Part shown: positions 8,217 to 15,336 of the stretch, one piece after another
How positions within the stretch are numbered: position 1 is the first letter of the stretch
Layout: each line of letters starts with the position of its first letter
Assembly (NCBI GenBank): GCA_002303765.1
Contig: DBCB01000258.1
Location: 1-16,963 of the forward strand
Direction of reading: 5' to 3'
DNA length: 16,963 bases
Source: Planctomycetaceae bacterium UBA969
GTDB lineage: Bacteria > Planctomycetota > Planctomycetia > Gemmatales > Gemmataceae
Made by a program: the position numbers and the translations under genes
The notes under the pieces: generated by a model
What the model was told of the DNA's origin: nothing
Seen by the model: the letters and a program-made list of their open reading frames with translations, nothing else
Database searches by the model: none

Positions 8217-8510
8217 ATGCCCAAGATAACTCTGCATGCAGATGGGATTGTTCTTCCCATAAGAGCACAACCCGGTGCAAGAAAAAACAGCATTAATGGC
8301 GTGCATGATGGTGCGCTTAAAGTTTCTGTTCAGGCTGCCCCTGAAGATGGTAAGGCCAATGACGCCGTAATGGAATTGCTGAAAAAAACATTGGGTATCA
8401 AAAGAAATCAGATTGAAATTTTATCGGGCCAGACCTCTCGGGATAAGAAATTCCTAATCCGGGAAATAAAGCTGGAAGAACTGGCACAAAAAATCCGCAC
8501 ATTGATCTAG
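8217..8510 (+). CDS. DUF167 family protein (YggU-like)
   Basis: A small cytoplasmic protein of the DUF167/YggU family, 97 residues, matching the family's usual length of about 100. The diagnostic phrases are VLPIRAQPGARKNSI (12-26), LKVSVQAAPEDGKAND (34-49), VMELLKKTLGI and the central ILSGQTSRDKKFLI (68-81). The molecular function is not established. I chose ATG 8217, 17 bp after the TolC-like stop, over an upstream in-frame ATG at 8181 that would overlap that gene and add 12 residues outside the family consensus. It probably shares a transcript with the TolC-like gene. Its stop lies only 15 bp from the end of the convergent hemE gene, and no obvious terminator separates them. Confidence 0.88.
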   Translation: MPKITLHADGIVLPIRAQPGARKNSINGVHDGALKVSVQAAPEDGKANDAVMELLKKTLGIKRNQIEILSGQTSRDKKFLIREIKLEELAQKIRTLI

Positions 8511-8525
8511 GGAAAGGGTGAGCTA

Positions 8526-9554
8526 TTATCCTTTGAATTCGTGTGCGGTTTTTACGAAAGTTTCGAAGTTGGCAACCGGGGTGGTGCGATCCACACCATG
8601 GTTGAGATTTAAAATGTGGCGGGTCCCGCCACCTTTTCGCAGACATTCTTCCACTGCAATTTTTACTTCTGCTGGTGTTCCTGTACGCAGGATATTTTCA
8701 TCCACATTGCCCTGAAAAACGAGGTGGGGGTATTTATCCCGGGCTTCTTTAAGATCGTTGCGCTTACCCAAGCTGATGATATCTGCGCCGGTTTCAACTT
8801 GTTTATGAAGGTAGGGGCATTCCTTGACAAAAAGAATTCGTGGCGCACCTGTGGCACCTGAAAGAATTCTGCGATGAAAAGGCTGGGCCCATAGATCGTA
8901 TTCCTTTTCGGTCAGCATACCGGCCCAGGAATCAAAAAGTTGATACGCACAAGCTCCGTGAGCAATCATGGTTTTTAAAAAACCAATGGTTGCGGAGGTA
9001 AGCCTTTCAAGAAGTTCATGCCAAATGATGGGTTGTTCTTGGATAAATTTTCGTGTTGCATTGATATCTTTGCCCGTGCCTATGCAATAGGTTGCCACGG
9101 TGAAGGGCGCACCAGCGAAGGCTAGGATTGGCATGGGTTTATCCAAGGTTTTTTGGACTTGGGTTAGCATGCGGGTTACATGGGAATAGGTTTCGGGTTG
9201 TGGATAGGGATTTAGTTTTAAAACTGCTTCGAGGGTGCGAACGGGGGAAGCGGGGACCGGCCCGATATTGGGTTGCAATGAAAAAGGCAGGCCCATGGAA
9301 ACAGGCAGGGTGGTGATATCATAAAAAAGAATTACCGCATCAACTCCAAACCTTACCGGTAGAATTGAGGCTTTTGCTGCGAGTTCTACATTTTCAGAAA
9401 AATCGTAGAATCCAAGTCCCGATCGGATTTTATGAAACTCAGGATCCCAGCGCCCGGCTTGTCGCATTGCCCAAACAGGGACTCTTTCGATTGCTTCGCC
9501 CCGTGCAGCGCGAACTAATAAATGATCTTTGTTTTTCATTTCTGCAACAGCCAT
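8526..9554 (-). CDS. hemE: Uroporphyrinogen decarboxylase
   Basis: HemE removes four carboxyl groups from uroporphyrinogen III to give coproporphyrinogen III, in cytoplasmic heme synthesis. The 342-residue product has the usual length. Key blocks: PVWAMRQAGR at 26-35 (Arg31 and Arg35 bind substrate carboxylates), LFYDI with Asp79 in the place of the essential active-site Asp, FAGAPFTVATY at 146-156, QLFDSWAG at 205-212 (Ser209), QGNVD at 281-285 and LNLNHGVDRTTP at 315-326 (His319). The wording LNLNHGV differs slightly from the more common FNLGHGI but keeps the His. AGGAG (complement of 9562-9566), 7 nt before the ATG, supports the start. It follows ubiE by 42 bp on the same strand, so the two probably share a transcript. 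Confidence 0.93.
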   Translation of the reverse strand: MAVAEMKNKDHLLVRAARGEAIERVPVWAMRQAGRWDPEFHKIRSGLGFYDFSENVELAAKASILPVRFGVDAVILFYDITTLPVSMGLPFSLQPNIGPVPASPVRTLEAVLKLNPYPQPETYSHVTRMLTQVQKTLDKPMPILAFAGAPFTVATYCIGTGKDINATRKFIQEQPIIWHELLERLTSATIGFLKTMIAHGACAYQLFDSWAGMLTEKEYDLWAQPFHRRILSGATGAPRILFVKECPYLHKQVETGADIISLGKRNDLKEARDKYPHLVFQGNVDENILRTGTPAEVKIAVEECLRKGGGTRHILNLNHGVDRTTPVANFETFVKTAHEFKG

Positions 9555-9596
9555 GCGATAACTCCTGATCCCAAGTAAGAACCTTAGGTTAATTTA

Positions 9597-10319
9597 TTAG
9601 GTTGGAGCTGATTTGGTTCCCCAATAAAGGGTTGCGATGCCAAAAGTGAAGGGTTTCCAAGTTACTTGGAGTAATCCTTGATCGCGCATTTTTTGGGCAA
9701 ATTGCTCTCCATCCGGGAATTGCAGCACACTATTGCGTAAATAGTGGTAGGCATCATCCTTACTTTTGGAAAAAAGCTGGCCTAGAAGGGGAAGCATGCG
9801 CTGGAAGTAAAAAAGGTAGAGGTTGCCCAAGAACCAGCCTTTGGGGCGTGAAAATTCGAGGATTGCAACTCGTCCACCTGGTTTTGTTACCCGTATCATT
9901 TCCAAAATTCCTGCGTCCGTATCTGAGACATTTCTAATGCCAAAGGCTACGGTTGTCAGCTGGAAGTGATTCTCCGAAAAAGGCAGGCAGAGTGTGTCTG
10001 CTTCGAGGAAGAATATTCCCGATCCCCTCTTTTGGTTCTTTTTGTAAGCAGATTCAAGCATGGGAAGGCAGAAGTCGCTGCCTACGATTTTGATTTTTCC
10101 TTTGGAAGCGGCGTGATAAGCCAATGCGAGGTCGCCTGTACCCGTACAAACATCGAGAATGGGATCGTTTCCCTCTGGGGGGACCAATTTTGTCATGCGA
10201 TTGCGCCAGTAGCGATCGATGTTGAGGCTAAGAAAATGATTCAGGAAATCGTACCATGGCGCAATGCCTGAAAACATTGCACGAATACGCTTGCCATCTT
10301 TGTTGAGTTCCGTCGTCAT
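9597..10319 (-). CDS. ubiE: Demethylmenaquinone/ubiquinone C-methyltransferase
   Basis: An S-adenosylmethionine-dependent methyltransferase that adds the ring methyl group in menaquinone (MenG role) or ubiquinone synthesis. The protein has 240 residues, typical for the family. Visible motifs: MFSGIAPWYDFLNHFLS (15-31), SAM motif I LDVCTGTGDLAL (55-66), acidic GSD (80-82) that contacts SAM, FGIRNVSD (126-133), KPGGRVAILEFSRP (146-159), and the late block YHYLRNSVLQFPDGEQF (191-207). With mqnD in the same window, the menaquinone (menG) role is the likely one. AGAGGG in the region complementary to 10330-10336 precedes the start. It is the upstream gene of a ubiE-hemE pair. Confidence 0.92.
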   Translation of the reverse strand: MTTELNKDGKRIRAMFSGIAPWYDFLNHFLSLNIDRYWRNRMTKLVPPEGNDPILDVCTGTGDLALAYHAASKGKIKIVGSDFCLPMLESAYKKNQKRGSGIFFLEADTLCLPFSENHFQLTTVAFGIRNVSDTDAGILEMIRVTKPGGRVAILEFSRPKGWFLGNLYLFYFQRMLPLLGQLFSKSKDDAYHYLRNSVLQFPDGEQFAQKMRDQGLLQVTWKPFTFGIATLYWGTKSAPT

Positions 10320-10375
10320 TAAAAATTTCCCTCTCTGTACAGGTAGAAGACCGTAAAAAGGGGATGAGTGCCAAC

Positions 10376-10411
10376 AAAAAAAGAAGAGGAGCGGTTGGGC
10401 TCCCCTTCTTT
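10376..10411 (-). terminator. Rho-independent terminator of the Cys-rich protein gene
   Basis: A 13-bp inverted repeat (10380-10392 and 10399-10411, one A/C mismatch) with a 6-base loop. Read on the minus strand, it is followed by a run of seven T (complement of 10376-10382). It lies about 47 bp beyond the stop of the Cys-rich gene at 10458 and separates it from ubiE. There is no T-run on the plus strand, so it works for minus-strand transcripts only. Confidence 0.8.
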
Positions 10412-10457
10412 CAGTTGCACTTTAAAGATTAATTTATCGTGCTTTGAAAAAGATTAA

Positions 10458-10817
10458 TTAAGCAGCTTTCTTAGGTTCTACTGCTTTCTTTTCTTCTTTC
10501 TTAGGTTCTGCCATTGGTACAGCAGATCCACCTGTGCAACCTGTGCAACCGCTGCAGCTCTTGGAGCTACGGTTGAACAACTTGTGTCCGCCACCGTTGC
10601 AACCATTGCAGCTCTTAGGAGCGCGGTCGAACAACTTGTTACCACCACAGCAGCCCTTAGGAGCACGGTCGAACAACTTGTGTCCGCCCTTGCAGCCATT
10701 ACAGCTGGACTTTTCAACAACTACGGCGCCGCTGCAACCATTGCAGCTCTTGTGTCCGCCAAGTTCAACAACATCAGCACTGCCACTAAGGGCAACCAAC
10801 AATACAACACTGTACAT
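10458..10817 (-). CDS. Small Cys-Gly-rich repeat protein, probably exported (planctomycete type)
   Basis: A 119-residue protein of unknown function. The N-terminus MYSVVLLVALSGSADV is short and hydrophobic and may be a signal. The body has eleven cysteines, mostly as CNGC, CSGC or CTGC pairs in Gly-rich settings, plus three GGHK sites. A degenerate unit KLFDRAPKxCxGC is present three times (KLFDRAPKG, KLFDRAPKS, KLFNRSSKS). The C-terminus is a charged tail of Lys, Glu, Pro and Ala. GGAG 8 nt before the ATG and a strong terminator after the gene support real expression, and the repeat is kept in frame. Small proteins starting MYSVVLL with Cys-Gly repeats recur, from memory, in planctomycete genomes. 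Metal binding or disulfide-linked envelope material are possible roles; neither is shown. Confidence 0.75.
   Translation of the reverse strand: MYSVVLLVALSGSADVVELGGHKSCNGCSGAVVVEKSSCNGCKGGHKLFDRAPKGCCGGNKLFDRAPKSCNGCNGGGHKLFNRSSKSCSGCTGCTGGSAVPMAEPKKEEKKAVEPKKAA
10558..10704. repeat. Degenerate tandem repeat inside the Cys-rich gene
   Basis: Three units begin at 10558, 10612 and 10654, with lengths 54, 42 and 51 bp. Each contains a near-identical core on the plus strand of the type GAGCxCGGTCGAACAACTTG. All unit lengths are multiples of three, so copy-number change keeps the frame of the minus-strand protein. Confidence 0.75.
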
Positions 10818-10986
10818 TTCACATACTCCATGAAAACCAGGAACCTTTTAACCCCTTCTACCGATTCAGAACAAACCCACAGCGGGCCTGCCAAAAGACT
10901 GAACTCACGCTCCTCCCCATTCCATCAAGTGACCAAACAACCTACCCGGATAAACTTTCCTGCTGTTGAGTTTCAACACAGGCCTG

Positions 10987-11030
10987 CCGGATAAGGCAAC
11001 CGATGTCTCCTTACATCGTCTCCTTATCGG
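10987..11030. other. Nested inverted repeat, possible structured RNA or operator
   Basis: Outer arms CCGGATAAGG (10987-10996) and CCTTATCGG (11022-11030) pair over 9 bp with one bulged G. Inside, CGATGT (11001-11006) and ACATCG (11013-11018) form a second 6-bp stem with loop CTCCTT. The motif CTCCTTA occurs in both the inner loop and the right arm. It lies about 170 bp upstream of the Cys-rich start and 229 bp upstream of the amidohydrolase start. There is no T-run on either side, so it does not look like a terminator. Confidence 0.4.
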
Positions 11031-11196
11031 AGATTGGGCGGAGGAGGGGTTATTTAGATAACATAGTAAAGTCAGGACGATCATTGGTCAAGAATTAAAT
11101 AGGCAATTTGGCGTAACTTTTCCGGGCAGCTTTTTTAAACCCCTGCGTAGCCCGAATAACCCGAATAATCCTCATGTTTTATCGTTTGCACGCCCT

Positions 11197-11212
11197 GTTT
11201 ACTACGGTAAAC
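11197..11212 (+). promoter_or_regulatory. UNCG-tetraloop hairpin in the amidohydrolase leader
   Basis: GTTTAC (11197-11202) and GTAAAC (11207-11212) are perfect inverse arms around TACG. As RNA this is a 6-bp stem closed by C-G over UACG, a member of the very stable UNCG tetraloop class. It lies 46 bp before the amidohydrolase ATG. As DNA, the same 16-bp palindrome could be a repressor site. Confidence 0.4.
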
Positions 11213-11258
11213 TGCATCAACCTCCGCTTATTTTTCTCTTGGTTTAAAGGATTTTTTT

Positions 11259-12815
11259 ATGCTCCTACCCTTTTTTGCCCTCCTTTTGCTTGCTGCAGAG
11301 CCTTTGGATGCCGATTTCGTACTTAAGGGCGGCCAAATCCTTGATGGAACAGGAAAAATGGCCATTTTGGGTGATATTGCAGTCAAAGGTGAGCGTATTG
11401 TTGCGGTTGGCTCCTTTTCTGTCCCATCAGGTACAAAAATTTTCGATGTTTCAAAGTTTATAATTGTGCCCGGGTTTATCGATTTACATACCCACAGTGA
11501 TTACCCGCTTCAAAAAGTGCCTACCAACGCTAATCTTAACTACCTTTTTCAGGGGGTTACCACTGCAGTTACGGGCAATTGTGGTTCTGGGCCTGTTGAT
11601 ACCGAGGCTTATTACAAAGCTCTTTCAAAAGTAAAAGTTGGCAGTAATGTTGCTCATCAAATTCCCCATAACGATGTTCGAAGAGCCGTTATGGGAAACG
11701 TAAACCGTGCGCCTTCCGAAGTTGAATTGAAAAAAATGTCGGATCTTGCAACCAAGTCGATGAAGGATGGTGCCTGGGGTCTTTCCACTGGATTGATTTA
11801 CAACCCGGGTACTTATGCAAAGACTCCTGAACTAATAACGCTGGCAAAAGTTGCTTCTTCCCATGGGGGTTTTTATGCGAGCCATATTCGCGATGAGGGG
11901 TCTGAAGTTCTTCCTGCAATAAATGAGGCATTAACTATCGGAAAAGAAGCTAATATGCCTGTGCATATTTCGCATATCAAGGTTTCGGGCAGATCCGTAT
12001 GGGGCAAATCAGGCGATGTGCTTGCGCTGTTAATGCAGGCAAGAAAGGATGGCATCAAAGTTACAGCAGATCAATACCCCTACATTGCAAGCAGCACCTC
12101 GCTTACTGCAACGGTGGTGCCTTCGCGTTTTCGTGAGGGCGAGCGAGCCGAACTGGTGAAAAGATTTGAAGACCCAGAGCTTGGGGTGTCACTTAGAAAA
12201 GCGATTTCAAATTCTTTGGAGTCGAAGAATGGGGGCGCAGACTTGCGGATTGCCTACTATGCACCAAAGCCTGGATATGCAGGTAAAAACATCGCAGAGT
12301 TGGCAAAAATGACGGGCAAATCTCCACTTGATATTGTAGTTGAAATCGAAAAAAACGGAGGCGCTCAGATTGTGCACTTTGGCATGAGTGAGGAAGATAT
12401 GCGCTTGTTCATGAGGCAGGATTTTGTTGCCACCGCAAGCGATGGTGGCGCAAAGGTTCCTGATACTTCTTCCGTGCCTCATCCTCGTAATTATGGAACC
12501 TTCCCCCGCAAGATTGGTTTTTATTCCATTCAAGAAAAGCTTATTCCACTCGAAAGTGCAATTCGCTCTGCGAGTGGGTTGCCTGCAGATATCATGGGCC
12601 TTAAGGATCGTGGTTACCTAAAGGTTGGGTATTTTGCAGACATTGTAGTCTTTAATCCTGATACTTTTCGCGATAAAGCCACCTACGATAAGCCCCATCA
12701 GTATGCCACCGGTATAAACCATGTTCTTGTTAATGGCACCTTTGCAATCATGGATGGAAAGGCCACTGGAAAGCTGGCAGGTAAACCACTTAAGAAAACT
12801 GATCAGCCCAGATAA
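11259..12815 (+). CDS. Secreted N-acyl-D-amino-acid deacylase (D-aminoacylase family)
   Basis: An amidohydrolase-superfamily enzyme of the D-aminoacylase type, which cleaves N-acyl groups from D-amino acids. The protein has 518 residues, normal for the family. Residues 1-13 form a short hydrophobic signal (MLLPFFALLLLAA), so it is probably exported or periplasmic. Metal-site residues: His77 and His79 in DLHTHSD, Cys108 in TGNCGSG, His209 in ASHIRDEG, His239 in HISHIK, and Asp395 in ASDGG. This set, including the Cys that bridges metals in D-aminoacylases, separates it from dihydroorotases. The closing KVGYFADIVVFNPDTF (residues about 457-472) is the usual amidohydrolase C-terminal sheet. AAAGG at 11246-11250 supports the start. 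D-amino acids from peptidoglycan or crosslinked peptides are plausible substrates. Confidence 0.88.
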   Translation: MLLPFFALLLLAAEPLDADFVLKGGQILDGTGKMAILGDIAVKGERIVAVGSFSVPSGTKIFDVSKFIIVPGFIDLHTHSDYPLQKVPTNANLNYLFQGVTTAVTGNCGSGPVDTEAYYKALSKVKVGSNVAHQIPHNDVRRAVMGNVNRAPSEVELKKMSDLATKSMKDGAWGLSTGLIYNPGTYAKTPELITLAKVASSHGGFYASHIRDEGSEVLPAINEALTIGKEANMPVHISHIKVSGRSVWGKSGDVLALLMQARKDGIKVTADQYPYIASSTSLTATVVPSRFREGERAELVKRFEDPELGVSLRKAISNSLESKNGGADLRIAYYAPKPGYAGKNIAELAKMTGKSPLDIVVEIEKNGGAQIVHFGMSEEDMRLFMRQDFVATASDGGAKVPDTSSVPHPRNYGTFPRKIGFYSIQEKLIPLESAIRSASGLPADIMGLKDRGYLKVGYFADIVVFNPDTFRDKATYDKPHQYATGINHVLVNGTFAIMDGKATGKLAGKPLKKTDQPR

Positions 12816-12877
12816 GTTTGAGCAATGCTGGCTTCTGTTACTTCCAATACGGATGTAATTGCTGTAAGCTAATAGTT

Positions 12878-13360
12878 ATGCGAAGACTTTGCATGGCAAT
12901 ACCATTGATTGTTTCACTTACACTTCTTTCGGGATGTGGCGGTGTGGGTATTCGCAAGGGCGATGTTTTAGAATTAAAGCCCGCAGCTTTGAAATCGTGG
13001 GTGGAAGGCGTGGCGCATAATGTGTTGCTTCGGGTGAATTTAAAACGCAATTCTGTAGATCGCTGGCTGATGATGCAAGAAGGCGAATCTTTGCCCGAGA
13101 TAACCATTCTTACAAGTTTTCAAGATGTGGATGGATTATTAAGCGAGCCTTTGGCACAACCATTCTCGAAGGATTGCTGAGCGGGTTCAAACGATCCCTT
13201 TCTGGCCTCGGTCGAGACCAGCAAAGTGCCTGAAGGAACGCAAAAAGTTTTTCTAGAGATTTTCTTCGCAAAACTGCCAGAAGGGGTTCATTCTGAACCT
13301 GTTAAACTGGAGTTTGATGTAATTAAACCAATGCCAGAATCTCTTGTCACCTCGCCCTGA
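12878..13360 (+). pseudogene. Small lipoprotein gene with interrupted frame
   Basis: The ATG at 12878 opens a lipoprotein with signal and lipobox LLSGC (lipid-carrying Cys20). Translation stops at TGA 13178-13180 after 100 residues. The same frame continues as good coding sequence for 59 codons (NDPFLASVE, then KVFLEIFFAKLPEG and VKLEFDVI) to TGA 13358-13360. Alternatively, two opposite one-base slips, a missing G in TTGGC near 13151-13155 and an extra A in the AAA at 13189-13191, give an uninterrupted protein reading PLGTTILEGLLSGFNDPF across the break. The sequence resembles a beta-rich secreted domain; I do not recognise the family. It sits between the amidohydrolase and the copper protein with no strong ribosome binding site. 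An upstream in-frame ATG at 12818 would place 20 non-signal residues first and is less likely. Confidence 0.65.
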
Positions 13361-13369
13361 ATAAATGAT

Positions 13370-13387
13370 TGAATTAGTGTTAATTCA
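13370..13387. promoter_or_regulatory. AT-rich inverted repeat upstream of the copper-protein gene
   Basis: TGAATTA (13370-13376) and TAATTCA (13381-13387) are perfect inverse arms around GTGT, 30 bp before the ATG at 13418. It could be an operator or a weak hairpin. In AT-rich DNA a 7-bp arm can arise by chance. Confidence 0.25.
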
Positions 13388-13417
13388 TTGTGCTCATTAA
13401 ATACGGGAAAAATCGTT

Positions 13418-15271
13418 ATGCATTCGATTACAACACTTTGTTTATTATCTTTTGCAATGATGCAGGCCAACCCGCTTGAAGTCTCGATTAAGAATCTAGA
13501 GGGCAAGGCTGCAAAGTTGGCAGATCATGCAGGTAGCAAGGCTACGGTCGTTGTTTTCATGCAATTTGAATGCCCGATTAGTTCAGAATACAGCACAGAA
13601 CTAGCCCGACTCTCAACGCTCTATGGTTCCAAGGGTGTTAATTTTATTGGAGTGATTCCCAATACGGATGAAGACGCTGCGTTAAAGAAAGATGCTAGCG
13701 AGTATAAAATTGGGTTTCCAGTTCTTCATGATGCCAAGCTGATATTGGTGGATGCTTTAGGTGCAAAGATTACTCCTGAGGTTTTTCTTTTGGATTCAAA
13801 AGGGGCTGTCGTTTACTCGGGAAGAGTGGATGATTCTTGGACAGAACGCTTGCGCAGGAATGTTGCGCCCAAGAAAAAAGATCTTATCGATGCGATTGAA
13901 TCGCATCTTGCGAACAAAGTACCTGAGATTAAAAAAACCGATGCGGTGGGTTGCCCTATTAGCAGGCCATTGCCCAAAGTTGCAGAGGGCAAAGTAACTT
14001 ATCATCGCGATATCGCCCCGATTATTCAGGAAAAATGTCAAGCTTGCCATCGTCCGGGAGAAGTCGCGCCCTTTTCGTTAACCAGCTTTAACGATGCGGT
14101 GCGCTGGAAAGATCTCCTTGTGGAAGTGGTAGAGAAAAAACAGATGCCACCTTGGTTGCCTAGTGGCGGATTGCACTATCGGGGTGAACGCAGGATGAGC
14201 GATGCAGAAACTTCACTGCTGCGCAACTGGGTGAAGGGAGGATGTGCAGAAGGGGATTTTGCTAATGCACCATTGCCCAAGCGGTTTACCGAAGGCTGGC
14301 AATTGGGAGAGCCCGATTTGATTTTGGAACCTTCTGAAGATATGGTGTTGGCGGCTACAGGCAAAGATCTTTTCCGCTGTATGGTTTTGCCTACTAATCT
14401 TACCGAAGACAAAATTGTGGTGGCTTACGAATTTAGGCCGGGCAATCGCAGGGTGGTTCATCATACCCTGCATTATCTAGATAAAGCGGGTAAAGGCAGG
14501 GATTTGCAAAGCAGTTGGAAGGAAAAGAATGGCGTGGGAGAAACCAATGGGGATCAAGGCCCTGGCTATACTTCTGCGATGGGTGTTGGGTTTCCTCCTT
14601 CGGGAGAAATGGGTGGCTGGGCGCCCGGCATTTCTCCTAAGTTTCTTCCCGAGGGTATTGGTTATTTCCTTCCCAAGGGATCCGATTTTATTGTTCAGAT
14701 GCATTACCATCGTACAGGTAAGGAAGAAAAAGATCGTTCTCGCGTTGGGCTTTACTTTGCTAAGAAACCTGCAAAGCGTTATGTGCAGCCTCTTGTGATC
14801 CCCGGTCAGTTTCTTGTCATCCCTGCGAATAAGCCCGACTATACGGTTCGCAATACTGTCTGGCTTGCTCAAGAAGTATTATTGCATTCTGTCGATCCTC
14901 ATATGCACCTTATCGGTAGGAAATTTGTTATGAATGTAACTCAGCCAGGTGAAAAAACTTTTGAAGCTATTCGCATTGATTCATGGGACTACAACTGGCA
15001 GGAGATTTATTTCCTCAAGGAACCAATGAGGCTAAAAGAAGGCACCAAAATTGAGATCGAAGCTGTCTTTGATAATACCAACAATAATCCCCACAACCCT
15101 AGTACCCCGCCCAAGTGGGTTAAGTTTGGCGAGCAGACCACCGATGAAATGTGCTTTATGTTCCTAGGAATTACTACGGATGATAATTCGCGTGTTGCAG
15201 TTCGCAGGGTAGAAAATGGCCCCATCATCAAAAGGGCTGGGAAGATTGGCCCTGCTAATCAACCTGATTAA
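13418..15271 (+). CDS. Secreted redoxin / cytochrome c / copper type II monooxygenase-like fusion
   Basis: A 617-residue exported protein with three redox modules. Residues 1-17 are a signal peptide. Residues about 25-165 are an AhpC/thioredoxin-like domain with QFECPISSEY (Cys52) and the cis-Pro loop ITPEVFLLD (118-126). Residues about 195-285 are a cytochrome c-like domain with heme site CQACH (207-211) and a possible axial Met243 in QMPPW. Residues about 300-600 resemble peptidylglycine alpha-hydroxylating monooxygenase: VVHHTLHYLD (His348, His349), VQMHYH (His429), DPHMHLIG (His495, His497) and DEMCFMFLG (Met578), matching the order of the two copper sites. An in-frame TTG at 13388 is rejected because ATG 13418 begins a clean signal peptide. 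A role in copper-dependent oxidation at the envelope is inferred; the substrate is unknown. Confidence 0.82.
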   Translation: MHSITTLCLLSFAMMQANPLEVSIKNLEGKAAKLADHAGSKATVVVFMQFECPISSEYSTELARLSTLYGSKGVNFIGVIPNTDEDAALKKDASEYKIGFPVLHDAKLILVDALGAKITPEVFLLDSKGAVVYSGRVDDSWTERLRRNVAPKKKDLIDAIESHLANKVPEIKKTDAVGCPISRPLPKVAEGKVTYHRDIAPIIQEKCQACHRPGEVAPFSLTSFNDAVRWKDLLVEVVEKKQMPPWLPSGGLHYRGERRMSDAETSLLRNWVKGGCAEGDFANAPLPKRFTEGWQLGEPDLILEPSEDMVLAATGKDLFRCMVLPTNLTEDKIVVAYEFRPGNRRVVHHTLHYLDKAGKGRDLQSSWKEKNGVGETNGDQGPGYTSAMGVGFPPSGEMGGWAPGISPKFLPEGIGYFLPKGSDFIVQMHYHRTGKEEKDRSRVGLYFAKKPAKRYVQPLVIPGQFLVIPANKPDYTVRNTVWLAQEVLLHSVDPHMHLIGRKFVMNVTQPGEKTFEAIRIDSWDYNWQEIYFLKEPMRLKEGTKIEIEAVFDNTNNNPHNPSTPPKWVKFGEQTTDEMCFMFLGITTDDNSRVAVRRVENGPIIKRAGKIGPANQPD

Positions 15272-15336
15272 AGTTATGGTCAGCCTATAAGCGCGGTTAT
15301 ATTCTAACGGTTTACTTAACTTCATGAGATTTTTTA

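Larger units (their letters stand above)
10818..11258. other. 441-bp gene-free region between divergent genes
   Basis: This stretch holds the upstream regions of the minus-strand Cys-rich gene and the plus-strand amidohydrolase. I see no convincing gene, tRNA or terminator. It contains a branched inverted repeat at 10987-11030 and a small hairpin at 11197-11212, both listed separately, and a short direct repeat CCCGAATA at about 11150-11167. Confidence 0.7.

Noticed and set aside
10558..10704. CRISPR-like array
   Set aside because: The repeats are degenerate, vary in length by multiples of three and code for a protein. There are no unique spacers of even length and no cas genes.
10534..10994. 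Plus-strand open frames across the Cys-rich gene
   Set aside because: They are repetitive low-complexity mirror readings of the minus-strand repeats. The minus-strand gene has the ribosome binding site, the signal-like start and the terminator.
11186..11213. Promoter TTGCAC / TAAACT upstream of the D-aminoacylase gene
   Set aside because: Each box matches only four of six positions with 16-bp spacing, and the -10 overlaps the perfect hairpin at 11197-11212, which makes more sense as transcribed sequence or an operator.
13178..13180. TGA read as a selenocysteine codon
   Set aside because: The codon follows a Cys and continues into coding sequence, but the bases just after it form only a short mismatched stem, no known selenoprotein motif is present, and no sel genes are visible. 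A nonsense change or slips in homopolymers is simpler.
13388..13417. TTG at 13388 as the start of the copper protein
   Set aside because: It would put ten polar residues ahead of a clean signal peptide that begins at ATG 13418.
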